DNA of 64,000 bases from Cellulomonas humilata (lineage in GTDB: Bacteria > Actinomycetota > Actinomycetes > Actinomycetales > Cellulomonadaceae), in NCBI RefSeq assembly GCF_030814415.1, contig NZ_JAUSVB010000004.1:1-64000 (forward strand), in the 5' to 3' direction. The notes under the pieces were generated by a model that saw only the letters and a list, made by a program, of their open reading frames with translations, had not been told where the DNA came from and searched no databases. The position numbers were made by a program, and so were the translations under genes. Within the stretch, counting starts at the first letter, position 1. Each line of letters opens with the position of its first letter. Of the stretch, positions 40,931-48,807 are shown one piece after another.

Positions 40931-43798
40931 GTGGTATCCCGCTCCCGGAGATCCGTCCCGCCGTCCTCGTCACCGAGCGTGAGCACGCCGCCCGCTGAAC
41001 CCTCACCGGCCGAGCGCTACGCCGCGGCCCGACGCCGGGCCGAGGTCGACCGCAGCGAGCTCGGGCAGTTCCGCGAGCTGCTGGGCTTCCCGCTGGACGA
41101 GTTCCAGGTCGACGCCTGCCAGGCACTGGAACGGGGGAGCGGCGTGCTGGTCGCCGCTCCGACCGGCGCGGGCAAGACCGTGGTCGGGGAGTTCGCGGTG
41201 CACCTCGCGCTGGCGGCGGGCCGCAAGGCGTTCTACACGACGCCCATCAAGGCCCTGTCCAACCAGAAGTACTCCGACCTGGTCCGTCGCTACGGCGCCG
41301 ACCGGGTCGGTCTGCTCACGGGCGACACCACGATCAACGGCGACGCACCCGTCGTCGTCATGACCACCGAGGTCCTGCGGAACATGCTGTACGCGGGATC
41401 GACGACCCTGCAGGGCCTCGGGTTCGTGGTCATGGACGAGGTGCACTACCTCGCCGACCGGTTCCGGGGACCGGTCTGGGAGGAGGTGATCATCCACCTC
41501 ACCGACGACGTGCAGCTGGTCTCGCTGTCCGCCACCGTGTCCAACGCGGAGGAGTTCGGCGACTGGCTGGCCACGGTCCGCGGCGACACGACCGTGGTGG
41601 TCAGCGAGCACCGGCCGGTCCCGCTGGGCCAGCACGTCCTTGTACGCGGCGACCTGCTGGACCTGTACGCCGGCCACGTGGACCCGACCGCGCCCGGCGT
41701 CGACCCGCCGATCAACCCCGACCTGACGCACCTCCTGCGACGCAGCAACCGCGAGGAGGTGGGCCAGCCGCGCCGCGGACCGCGCGACCGTGGCGGTCGG
41801 CCGAGGCCCGGCGGCGGGCGTCCCGGGGGAGGTCGTCCGACGCCCCGGTTCGCCGTCGTCGACGCGCTCGACCGCGACGGTCTGCTCCCGGCGATCGTCT
41901 TCATCTTCTCCCGCGCCGGGTGCCAGGGGGCCGTCCAGCAGTGCCTTGCCGCCGGGGTCCGGCTGACCACGCCCGCCGAGGTCTCCCAGATCCGCCAGAT
42001 CGTCGAGGAGCGCTGCGCGGCCGTGCCGCCCGAGGACCTCGACGTGCTCGGCTACTGGGAGTTCAGCGATGCCCTGCAGCGCGGGGTCGCCGCGCACCAC
42101 GCCGGCATGCTGCCGCTGTTCAAGGAGACCGTGGAGGACCTGTTCTCCCGCGGCCTGGTCAAGGTCGTGTTCGCCACGGAGACGCTCGCGCTCGGCATCA
42201 ACATGCCCGCTCGGTCCGTGGTCATGGAGAAGCTGGTCAAGTGGGACGGGTCGAACCACGTCGACGTCACGCCGGGGGAGTACACGCAGCTGACCGGGCG
42301 CGCGGGCCGGCGGGGGATCGACACGGAGGGCCACGCGGTCGTCGTCGCCCACCCCGGCCTGGACCCGGTGCAGCTGGCGGGGCTGGCGTCCAAGCGGCTG
42401 TACCCCCTGCGCTCGAGCTTCCGGCCGACCTACAACATGGCGGTCAACCTGGTCGCGCAGGTGGGGCGGGACCGGGCGCGAGAAGTGCTCGAGACGTCCT
42501 TCGCGCAGTTCCAGGCCGACCGGGGCGTGGTCGGCCTCGCGCGGCAGGCACAGGGCCACGCAGAGGCCCTGGAGGGGTACGCCCGCGCGATGGTCTGCCA
42601 CCAGGGCGACTTCGCGGAGTACGCCGGGCTGCGGCGCCAGATCACGGCCCGCGAGAAGGACCTGACGCGGGCCGAGGCCTCCGCCCGCCGGGCCGAGGTG
42701 GCGCGCACGCTCGAGGGTCTGCGCGTCGGCGACGTGCTGGAGATCCCGGTCGGCCGACGGTCCGGTCACGCGGTGGTCATCGACCCGGGTGGCGACGCCG
42801 GCTTCGACGGGCCGAAGCCGACCGTGCTCACCGTCGACCGCCAGGTGCGCAAGCTCACCGTCGCGGACGTCGGGACCGGTGTGCGCACGGTGGGCTTCCT
42901 GCGCGTGCCGAAGGGCTTCACGGCGCGCGTGCCCGCTGCGCGTCGCGACCTCGCCGCCGCCCTGCGCTCCGCGGTCGGCGCCGGCAGCGGCCCGACCCGC
43001 AAGGACCGGCCGAAGGGTGACCGGCGCGCGGCGCAGGACGATGCCGAGATCGCCGCCCTGCGCCGGCAGCTCCGCGCGCACCCGTGCCACAGCTGCCCGG
43101 ACCGCGAGGAGCACGCCCGCTGGGCGGAGCGCTGGGCCAGGCTGGCCGGCGAGCACGACGCCCTCGTCGCGCGCATCGCCGGCCGGACCGGGTCGATCGC
43201 CGCGGTCTTCGACCGCATCTGCGACATCCTGCTGCGGCTCGGCTACCTGTCCACGACGACGGACGACGCCGGCCGGGCCGCGCTGCAGGTCACCGACGAC
43301 GGGCGCTGGCTGCGCCGGCTCTACGCGGAGAACGACCTGCTCCTGGCCGAGTGCCTGCGCCGCGGCGTCTTCGACGAGCTCGATGCCCCGGGGCTCGCCG
43401 CGGCCGTCTCGACGCTCGTGTACCGGTCGCGTCGCGACGACCAGGGCGAGCCGCGCATCCCCGGCGGTCCGAACAGCCGGCTCGGCGTCGCGCTCGACGC
43501 GTGCGTCCGTGCCTGGTCCGAGCTGGACGACCTCGAGACCGCGCACAAGGTGGAGACCATCCAGCCGCTCGACGCAGGCCTGGTCGAGGCGGTGCACCGG
43601 TGGGCCGCCGGGCGAAGCCTCGACGCCGTGCTCAAGGGCAGCGAGCTCTCGGCGGGGGACTTCGTGCGGTGGTGCAAGCAGGTCATCGACGTGCTCGACC
43701 AGGTCTCCCAGGCGGCACCGCACCAGCGGCTGCGGGAGACCGCTCGGCAGGCGGTCGATGCACTGCGGCACGGGGTCGTCGCGTACTCCTCGGTCTGA
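40931..43798 (+). CDS. helY: Ski2-like DEVH-box RNA helicase HelY
   Basis: A large superfamily 2 helicase related to Mtr4/Ski2, characteristic of actinobacteria and presumed to act in RNA processing or decay. The 955-residue protein has Walker A APTGAGKTVV, motif Ia TTPIKALSNQK, motif II VMDEVHYL, motif III LSATVSNAEEFGDW and motif VI TQLTGRAGRRGID. A C-terminal beta-barrel and helical region follows, with a CHSCPDR cysteine pair. A glycine/arginine-rich insert lies near residues 280-300. The GTG at 40931 is placed by the -10. Confidence 0.94.
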   Translation: MVSRSRRSVPPSSSPSVSTPPAEPSPAERYAAARRRAEVDRSELGQFRELLGFPLDEFQVDACQALERGSGVLVAAPTGAGKTVVGEFAVHLALAAGRKAFYTTPIKALSNQKYSDLVRRYGADRVGLLTGDTTINGDAPVVVMTTEVLRNMLYAGSTTLQGLGFVVMDEVHYLADRFRGPVWEEVIIHLTDDVQLVSLSATVSNAEEFGDWLATVRGDTTVVVSEHRPVPLGQHVLVRGDLLDLYAGHVDPTAPGVDPPINPDLTHLLRRSNREEVGQPRRGPRDRGGRPRPGGGRPGGGRPTPRFAVVDALDRDGLLPAIVFIFSRAGCQGAVQQCLAAGVRLTTPAEVSQIRQIVEERCAAVPPEDLDVLGYWEFSDALQRGVAAHHAGMLPLFKETVEDLFSRGLVKVVFATETLALGINMPARSVVMEKLVKWDGSNHVDVTPGEYTQLTGRAGRRGIDTEGHAVVVAHPGLDPVQLAGLASKRLYPLRSSFRPTYNMAVNLVAQVGRDRAREVLETSFAQFQADRGVVGLARQAQGHAEALEGYARAMVCHQGDFAEYAGLRRQITAREKDLTRAEASARRAEVARTLEGLRVGDVLEIPVGRRSGHAVVIDPGGDAGFDGPKPTVLTVDRQVRKLTVADVGTGVRTVGFLRVPKGFTARVPAARRDLAAALRSAVGAGSGPTRKDRPKGDRRAAQDDAEIAALRRQLRAHPCHSCPDREEHARWAERWARLAGEHDALVARIAGRTGSIAAVFDRICDILLRLGYLSTTTDDAGRAALQVTDDGRWLRRLYAENDLLLAECLRRGVFDELDAPGLAAAVSTLVYRSRRDDQGEPRIPGGPNSRLGVALDACVRAWSELDDLETAHKVETIQPLDAGLVEAVHRWAAGRSLDAVLKGSELSAGDFVRWCKQVIDVLDQVSQAAPHQRLRETARQAVDALRHGVVAYSSV

Positions 43799-43859
43799 CG
43801 TGACGCCCTTCACCCGGGCGCTCGTCCGCTTCCGCACGCTATGTCGGGCTGGGCTGCCC

Positions 43860-43865
43860 TATCGT
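43860..43865 (+). promoter_or_regulatory. -10 element for the leaderless amidohydrolase gene
   Basis: TATCGT ends eight bases before GTG at 43874; no ribosome-binding site. Confidence 0.4.
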
Positions 43866-43873
43866 GTGCCCCT

Positions 43874-45502
43874 GTGAGCTCGACCCTGTACCGGCACGGC
43901 GTGGTGCACTCCGCCGCCGACCCCTTCGCCGAAGCGCTGCTCGTGGACGACGGCACGGTCGTCTGGATCGGCGCGGACGACACCGCCGACGGCCTCGTGT
44001 CGCGCGCCGACGAGGTGGTCGACCTCGACGGCGCGCTGGTCGCACCCGGCTTCGTCGACGCGCACGTCCACGTCCTGGAGACCGGGCTCGCCCTGGAGTC
44101 CATCGACCTGTCGCCCGCCGGCGGCGTGCACTCGCTGGCGGACGCGCTCGACGCCGTGCACCGGGCCGCTCGGGACCGGACCACCGAGGCCCCCGTTCTC
44201 GGCTTCGGCTGGGACGAGCTGCTCTGGCCCGAGGGCCGGCCGCCCACCCGCGAGGAGCTCGACGCCGCGGCCGGCGGGGCGCCGGTCTACCTCGCGCGCG
44301 TCGACGTGCACTCCGCGGTGGTGTCGAGCGCGCTGTCCGCCGCGGCAGGCCTCGACCGGCTCCCGGGCTGGAGCTACGACGGCCGGGTCGAGCGGGACGC
44401 CCACCACGCCGCGCGCGACGCCGCCCGCGAGGTGAGCCCCGAGCGACGGACGGCCCTGTACCGGCGCGCCCTCGAGCACGCCGCGGCTCGCGGTGTCGTC
44501 TCGGTGCACGAGCACTCGGCGCCGTCCATCGACACCCGGGCCGGGCTGGTCGAGCTCCTCGAGCTCACCGCCGACGCCACCAGCGGGTTGCCGCACCTCG
44601 TGGCGTACCGCGGCGAGCAGTGCGTCACGGTCGACGACGCGCGCGAGATCCTCGCGGCGATCCCGGGCCTGACCGGCATCGGCGGCGACCTCAACATCGA
44701 CGGCTCGCTGGGCTCGCACACCGCTGCCGTCCGGTCGCCGTACACGGACGCGCCGGACAGCACCGGGGTGCTCTACCTGAGCGCCGAGCAGATCTGCAAC
44801 CACCTCACCGCGGTGACGCGCGCCGGCGTACAGGGCGGGTTCCACGTCATCGGCGACCGGGCGATGGACGAGCTGCTGCTCGGCCTGCGCGCCGCCGTGG
44901 ACGTCGAGGGTCCCGACGCCATCGCGCGGATGGGGCACCGGCTCGAGCACGCCGAGATGGTCGACGCCCCGACGCTCGCCGCGCTCGTCCTGCTGGGCGT
45001 GCGACTCAGCATGCAGCCCGCGTTCGACGCCGCGTGGGGCGGTCCGGGCGGCATGTACGCGACCCGGCTCGGCGCGGGGCGTGCGGCCGCGCTCAACCCC
45101 CTCGCCGACCTCGCTGCGGCCGGGGTGCCCCTCGCGTTCGGCTCCGACTCGCCCGTGACCCCGGTGGACCCGTGGGCCGGCGTCCGAGCGGCCGTCCAGC
45201 ACCGCGCCGTCGACCAGCGGATCTCTGCGAGGGCCGCGTTCCGCGCGTCCACGCGGGGCGGCTGGCGGGTCGCGGGTCTCGACCACACGGGCGCCGGCGA
45301 GCTGCGCGTCGGCGCACCGGCCCACCTCGCCGTCTGGCGTGCGGAGAACCTGACCGTGCAGGCCGCCGAGGGGCAGTTCTCGTCCTGGAGCACCGACGCG
45401 CGCGCAGGCATCCCGCTGCTGCCCGACCTGGCACCCGACGCTGCGGACCCGGTCTGCCTGCGGACGGTCCGCGGCGGCGTGGTCCTGCACGACATCCTCT
45501 GA
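43874..45502 (+). CDS. Amidohydrolase, YtcJ-like
   Basis: A metal-dependent hydrolase of 542 residues in the amidohydro_3 (YtcJ/LAF3) family. It shows the first metal pair in GFVDAHVHV, further metal ligands in FHVIGDRAMD and GHRLEHAEM, and the catalytic aspartate in FGSDSPVTPVDPW. The substrate is unknown; members cleave amide or carbamate bonds in small molecules. The start is placed by the leaderless -10. The gene stands alone between helY and a 424-base gap before lnt. Confidence 0.88.
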   Translation: MSSTLYRHGVVHSAADPFAEALLVDDGTVVWIGADDTADGLVSRADEVVDLDGALVAPGFVDAHVHVLETGLALESIDLSPAGGVHSLADALDAVHRAARDRTTEAPVLGFGWDELLWPEGRPPTREELDAAAGGAPVYLARVDVHSAVVSSALSAAAGLDRLPGWSYDGRVERDAHHAARDAAREVSPERRTALYRRALEHAAARGVVSVHEHSAPSIDTRAGLVELLELTADATSGLPHLVAYRGEQCVTVDDAREILAAIPGLTGIGGDLNIDGSLGSHTAAVRSPYTDAPDSTGVLYLSAEQICNHLTAVTRAGVQGGFHVIGDRAMDELLLGLRAAVDVEGPDAIARMGHRLEHAEMVDAPTLAALVLLGVRLSMQPAFDAAWGGPGGMYATRLGAGRAAALNPLADLAAAGVPLAFGSDSPVTPVDPWAGVRAAVQHRAVDQRISARAAFRASTRGGWRVAGLDHTGAGELRVGAPAHLAVWRAENLTVQAAEGQFSSWSTDARAGIPLLPDLAPDAADPVCLRTVRGGVVLHDIL

Positions 45503-45540
45503 CCGCGGCTCGGAGCGGGTGAAATCTCGGCCGCTCGCCG

Positions 45541-45572
45541 TCGACCGGATCCGCCCGATTCGACCGGATCCG
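45541..45572. repeat. 13-base direct repeat
   Basis: TCGACCGGATCCG occurs at 45541-45553 and 45560-45572, 19 bases apart centre to centre, about 100-130 bases upstream of the strong promoter at 45671. It could be a pair of regulator-binding sites. Confidence 0.7.
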
Positions 45573-45670
45573 ACGACACGCGCAGCGACACGCCGAGCCG
45601 AACCGGTCAGACGGGACCGATGGTGCGCGGATGACCTGCGAGGACGGCTCCCACCTGCACCGACGCGACC

Positions 45671-45698
45671 TTGACACTCCTGCGGATCTCGGTAGGTT
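45671..45698 (+). promoter_or_regulatory. Near-consensus sigma-70-type promoter
   Basis: A perfect TTGACA (45671-45676) and TAGGTT (45693-45698) are separated by 16 bases, the best -35/-10 pair in the window. The predicted start near 45705 is about 220 bases before lnt, so the transcript carries either a long leader, a small RNA or the short ORF at 45716. Confidence 0.65.
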
Positions 45699-45715
45699 CC
45701 TCAGGAGATCCACCG

Positions 45716-45802
45716 TTGCGGACAGGCATTCGACGACGACGTCGCGAGCGTGTGAGGGCAACGGTTGGGGGAGGGCTCCGACCGGGCCCGCGTGTTCAGT
45801 AG
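45716..45802 (+). CDS. Candidate 28-residue arginine-rich small protein or leader peptide
   Basis: A TTG codon eight bases after GGAG (45704-45707) opens a 28-codon frame ending in TAG at 45802. The peptide starts RTGIRRRRRERVRATVG and is strongly basic. It lies directly downstream of a near-consensus promoter and upstream of lnt. No family is recognised. It could be a leader peptide controlling lnt, a genuine small protein, or chance; the ribosome-binding site and promoter are the only support. Confidence 0.35.
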   Translation: MRTGIRRRRRERVRATVGGGLRPGPRVQ

Positions 45803-45914
45803 ACAACGGTCCGTGCGCCTGCACGCCGACCGGTACGAAGGACACGCGGGCCGGTCGGTCGGACCCGTCCGACGGTCGTCACCTCCTACGGACTCGGCCC
45901 TCAGCCCGCTGACG

Positions 45915-45920
45915 TACCCT
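45915..45920 (+). promoter_or_regulatory. -10 element for leaderless lnt
   Basis: TACCCT ends six bases before GTG at 45927 (an adjacent GTG is at 45924). This gives lnt its own start separate from the stronger promoter at 45671. Confidence 0.5.
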
Positions 45921-45926
45921 CCAGTG

Positions 45927-47492
45927 GTGCCCGCCCGTGAACCCGCCCGATGGTGGACTCTCGTCCTCGCCGTCACGGGTGGCCTGCTCACCCGCCTCGC
46001 GTTCCCGGAGCCCGGCTGGTGGGGCACGGCCTTCCTCGGCGTCGCCCTCCTGTACCTGGCCCTGCGCCGCGACAGCGCGCGCTGGAACGCCCTGGTCGGG
46101 TTCGTGTGGGGGCTCACGTTCTTCCTGCTGCTGATCACCTGGGCCGACGAGGCCGTCGGGCTGGTGCCGTGGCTCGCGCTCAGCACGCTCGAGGCGGCGT
46201 ACTTCGCGCTCCTCGGCGCCGCCTGGAGCTGGGCGCGGCGGGGCAACGCGGTCTGGCGGAGCGTGGGCCTGCAGGTGGTCGTCTTCACGATCCTGTTCGT
46301 CGCGACCGAGGAGTTCGCCGCGGCCTGGCCCTTCGGAGGCTTCCCGTGGGGCCGGCTGGCGTTCTCCCAGGCCGACTCGCCCCTCGCCGCGCTCGCCTCC
46401 CTGGGCGGGACGCCGCTGCTCACCGGGGCCGTCGTGGCCGTCGGCGTGCTGCTGGCCCGGATCATGCTGGCTGCCCGCCGGCTGGAGATCGGCCGCCTGG
46501 TCGTCGCGACAGCCGTCGTCGGAGGTGTGCTGGTGGTGAGCATGCTGATCCCGCTCGACACGCAGGCGCAGACCGGCGGCCTGCGCGTGGGCGCCGTCCA
46601 GGGCAATGTGCCCGGGATCGGGCTCGACGCGTTCGGGCAGCGGCAGGCCGTCCTGAACAACCACGTCACCGGCACGCTCGCGCTGCTGGACCAGGTGGAG
46701 CCCGGCGAGCTCGACATCGTCCTGTGGCCGGAGAACGGCACGGACATCGACCCACAGGCCGACCAGACGGCGGCGGAGCTCATCGACGGAGCCGCGCAGG
46801 CCGTCGACGCGCCCATGCTCGTCGGGACCGTCGAGTACCCGCCGAGCGGCGGGCGCTACAACACGGCGGTCCTGTGGGAGCCCGGCGTGGGCGTCACCGC
46901 GACGTACACCAAGCAGCACCCGGCACCGTTCGCCGAGTACATCCCTATCCGCTCGTTCGTCCGGCAGTTCTCGTCGGCGGTGGACCTGGTGACGCGCGAC
47001 ATGCTCCCGGGCACCAAGCCCGGCTACATCCCGCTCGAGTCCGAGCGGCTCGGTCGGACCGTCGGCATCGGCGACGTCATCTGCTTCGAGGTCGCCTACG
47101 ACGGCATCGTGCGGGAGGCCGTCCGTGCCGGGGGAGAGGTTCTTGTGGTCCAGACGAACAACGCGTCCTTCGGGGTCTCCGACGAGTCCACGCAGCAGCT
47201 GGCGATGTCGCGCATCCGCGCCATCGAGCACGGCCGGGCGACCGTGCAGATCTCGACGGTCGGCGTCAGCGCGGTCATCGAGCCCAACGGGGTGGTCACC
47301 CAGCAGACCGGCCTCTTCACCGCGGAGCAGATGGTGGCTACCCTTCCTCTGCGCGACACGCTGACGCCCGCAACGCGGCTGGGCTCGTGGCCCGCATGGA
47401 TCATCGACGCCCTCGCGGTGTGCGTGGTGCTCGCCGGTGCAGCCGGGGCTCACCGGGTGCGCCGCGCCGACCGGATCGAGACAGCCGTATGA
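45927..47492 (+). CDS. lnt: Apolipoprotein N-acyltransferase
   Basis: Adds the third acyl chain to the N-terminal cysteine of lipoproteins. The 521-residue protein has about six N-terminal membrane helices and a periplasm-side nitrilase domain with the triad glutamate in WPENGTD, the lysine in TYTKQHPAPF, and the cysteine in DVICFEVAYDG, then a final membrane helix. It is translationally coupled (ATGA) to ppm1. In M. tuberculosis the equivalent two activities are fused in one protein; here they are separate genes. Confidence 0.95.
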   Translation: MPAREPARWWTLVLAVTGGLLTRLAFPEPGWWGTAFLGVALLYLALRRDSARWNALVGFVWGLTFFLLLITWADEAVGLVPWLALSTLEAAYFALLGAAWSWARRGNAVWRSVGLQVVVFTILFVATEEFAAAWPFGGFPWGRLAFSQADSPLAALASLGGTPLLTGAVVAVGVLLARIMLAARRLEIGRLVVATAVVGGVLVVSMLIPLDTQAQTGGLRVGAVQGNVPGIGLDAFGQRQAVLNNHVTGTLALLDQVEPGELDIVLWPENGTDIDPQADQTAAELIDGAAQAVDAPMLVGTVEYPPSGGRYNTAVLWEPGVGVTATYTKQHPAPFAEYIPIRSFVRQFSSAVDLVTRDMLPGTKPGYIPLESERLGRTVGIGDVICFEVAYDGIVREAVRAGGEVLVVQTNNASFGVSDESTQQLAMSRIRAIEHGRATVQISTVGVSAVIEPNGVVTQQTGLFTAEQMVATLPLRDTLTPATRLGSWPAWIIDALAVCVVLAGAAGAHRVRRADRIETAV

Positions 47493-48274
47493 CCGACGCC
47501 CTGTCGCGGGTGCTCGTCGTCGTCCCGACGTACAACGAGCGCGAGAACCTGCCCGGCGCACTGGACCGCCTGCGCACCTACGTCCCGGACGCCGACGTCC
47601 TCGTCGTCGACGACGGCTCACCGGACGGGACCGGCGAGCTCGCCGAGAAGATCGCCGAGTCCGAGTCGACCGAGTCCGGAGGTGCCGACGGCTCCCGCCG
47701 CATCCACGTCCTGCACCGCGCGGGCAAGCTCGGGCTGGGCACCGCGTACGTGGCGGGGTTCGGCTGGGCCCTGGAGCGCGGGTACGACGTGGTCGTCGAG
47801 ATGGACGCCGACGGCTCGCACCGGGCGCAGGACCTCCCGCTGCTGCTGGCGGCCCTCACCAACGCCGATCTCGTGCTGGGCTCCCGGTGGGTGCCGGGTG
47901 GGAGCGTGCTCAACTGGCCGGTCAGTCGCCACGTGCTCTCCCGCGGCGCGAACACGTACACGCGGATCATCCTCGGCATCCCGCTGCGCGACGCGACGGG
48001 CGGCTTCCGCGCGTACCGCGCGGAGCTGCTCGGGCAGCTGGGCCTGGACGACGTGGCGTCCCAGGGCTACTGCTTCCAGGTGGACATGGCCTGGCGTGCG
48101 GTCCGCACGGGCGCGCGCGTGGTGGAGGTTCCGATCACGTTCGTCGAGCGGGAGCTCGGCCAGAGCAAGATGAGCCGCGCCATCGTCGTCGAGGCGCTGT
48201 TCAGCGTGACCCGGTGGGGGATAGCAGAACGCTCCCGCCGTGTGGCGGGAGCGTTCCGTCGATCTGGGGGCTGA
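47489..48274 (+). CDS. ppm1: Polyprenol monophosphomannose synthase
   Basis: Transfers mannose from GDP-mannose to polyprenyl phosphate for lipoglycan and protein mannosylation. The 261-residue GT2 enzyme has VVVPTYNERENLP, the DDGSPDGT motif, MDADGSHRAQDLP, and the GYCFQVDMAWR region. It is the catalytic half of Ppm1; the membrane half is supplied by Lnt upstream. The last 16 codons contain a strong hairpin. An alternative name is dolichol-phosphate mannosyltransferase. Confidence 0.93.
   Translation: MTDALSRVLVVVPTYNERENLPGALDRLRTYVPDADVLVVDDGSPDGTGELAEKIAESESTESGGADGSRRIHVLHRAGKLGLGTAYVAGFGWALERGYDVVVEMDADGSHRAQDLPLLLAALTNADLVLGSRWVPGGSVLNWPVSRHVLSRGANTYTRIILGIPLRDATGGFRAYRAELLGQLGLDDVASQGYCFQVDMAWRAVRTGARVVEVPITFVERELGQSKMSRAIVVEALFSVTRWGIAERSRRVAGAFRRSGG
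48227..48256. terminator. Hairpin inside the 3' end of ppm1
   Basis: A perfect 13-bp inverted repeat (48227-48239 with 48244-48256) around GTGT lies inside the last codons of ppm1 and upstream of its TGA at 48272-48274. rbpA converges from the other side with its stop at 48317, so the hairpin probably serves both genes. No U-tract follows. Confidence 0.65.
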
Positions 48275-48316
48275 CGCCCCACAAGCGCAGCGCCGGTAGG
48301 CGCCTCGCTGTGTGGC

Positions 48317-48661
48317 TCAGGCGCTGCGACGCAGCTTGCCCGACCGGAGCAGGTCCAGGCGCTCGTCGAGGAGCTCCTGGAGCTCACCGACCGTGCGGCG
48401 CTCGAGCAGCATGTCCCAGTGGGTGCGCGGCGGCTTGCCGGCCTTCACCTCGGGGCGGGATGCGTCGCGGAGCAACGCCTCCTCGCCGCAACGGCACTCC
48501 CACACCACCGGGACGTCGGCCTCGACCGAGAACGGCAGGATGATGGTGTGCCCGTTGGGACAGTCGTAGTGAGCCTGGAGACGGGGGGCGAACTCGACGC
48601 CATCTTCCGTCTCCATGCTGTGGGACCCGATGCGCATGCCGCGCAGGGACCGGTTTGCCAT
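48317..48661 (-). CDS. rbpA: RNA polymerase-binding protein RbpA
   Basis: An actinobacterial factor that binds sigma and RNA polymerase and stimulates open-complex formation. The 114-residue protein contains RGMRIGSHSME, the zinc-binding cysteines in YDCPNGH and WECRCGEEAL, and the C-terminal sigma-interaction helix with ERRTVGELQELLDERL. GGAGG on the minus strand (48670-48674) is eight bases from the ATG. The lnt-ppm1-rbpA neighbourhood matches Rv2051c-Rv2050. A TTGACA at 48715-48720 (minus) may be its -35, but no matching -10 is clear. Confidence 0.96.
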   Translation of the reverse strand: MANRSLRGMRIGSHSMETEDGVEFAPRLQAHYDCPNGHTIILPFSVEADVPVVWECRCGEEALLRDASRPEVKAGKPPRTHWDMLLERRTVGELQELLDERLDLLRSGKLRRSA

Positions 48662-48794
48662 CTGGGGAACCTCCGTGCCGTTGTACGGCCGTCGAGAGTG
48701 AGAACTTCCACCGATGTCAACGGTGGTCGCCCCTCCAGTGTTCCAGGAGGACGTGAAGGTCTCGTGAATGCACCTGGTGTGCGGGGGAGAGGCT

Positions 48795-48800
48795 TAGGGT
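48795..48800 (+). promoter_or_regulatory. -10 element for the leaderless aldo/keto reductase gene
   Basis: TAGGGT ends seven bases before GTG at 48808, without a ribosome-binding site. It lies divergent from rbpA. Confidence 0.55.
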
Positions 48801-48807
48801 TGCCCGG

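Larger units (their letters stand above)
45503..45926 (+). other. 424-base intergenic region before lnt
   Basis: Contains, in order, a weak 6-bp stem (GAGCGG with CCGCTC) just after the amidohydrolase stop, a 13-base direct repeat, a near-consensus promoter, a 28-codon arginine-rich ORF, about 110 bases with no assignable element, and the lnt -10. A long in-frame extension of lnt and a 93-codon ORF at 45631-45912 are also open but lack coding character. Confidence 0.6.

Noticed and set aside
41003..43837. A 944-codon frame antisense to helY
   Set aside because: Low-complexity Arg/Val/Asp translation opposite a complete helicase gene.
45631..45912. 93-codon frame upstream of lnt
   Set aside because: Ser/Thr/Arg-rich translation without homology character, no ribosome-binding site, and it crosses the strong promoter at 45671.
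45765..45926. N-terminal extension of lnt by 54 codons
   Set aside because: The added residues are basic and unlike Lnt, while the -10 at 45915 and GTG at 45927 give a normal start just before the first membrane helix.
48662..48720. Stress-sigma (SigR-type) promoter for rbpA
   Set aside because: A GGAAGT and TTGACA occur upstream on the minus strand, but no partner element with acceptable spacing could be confirmed.
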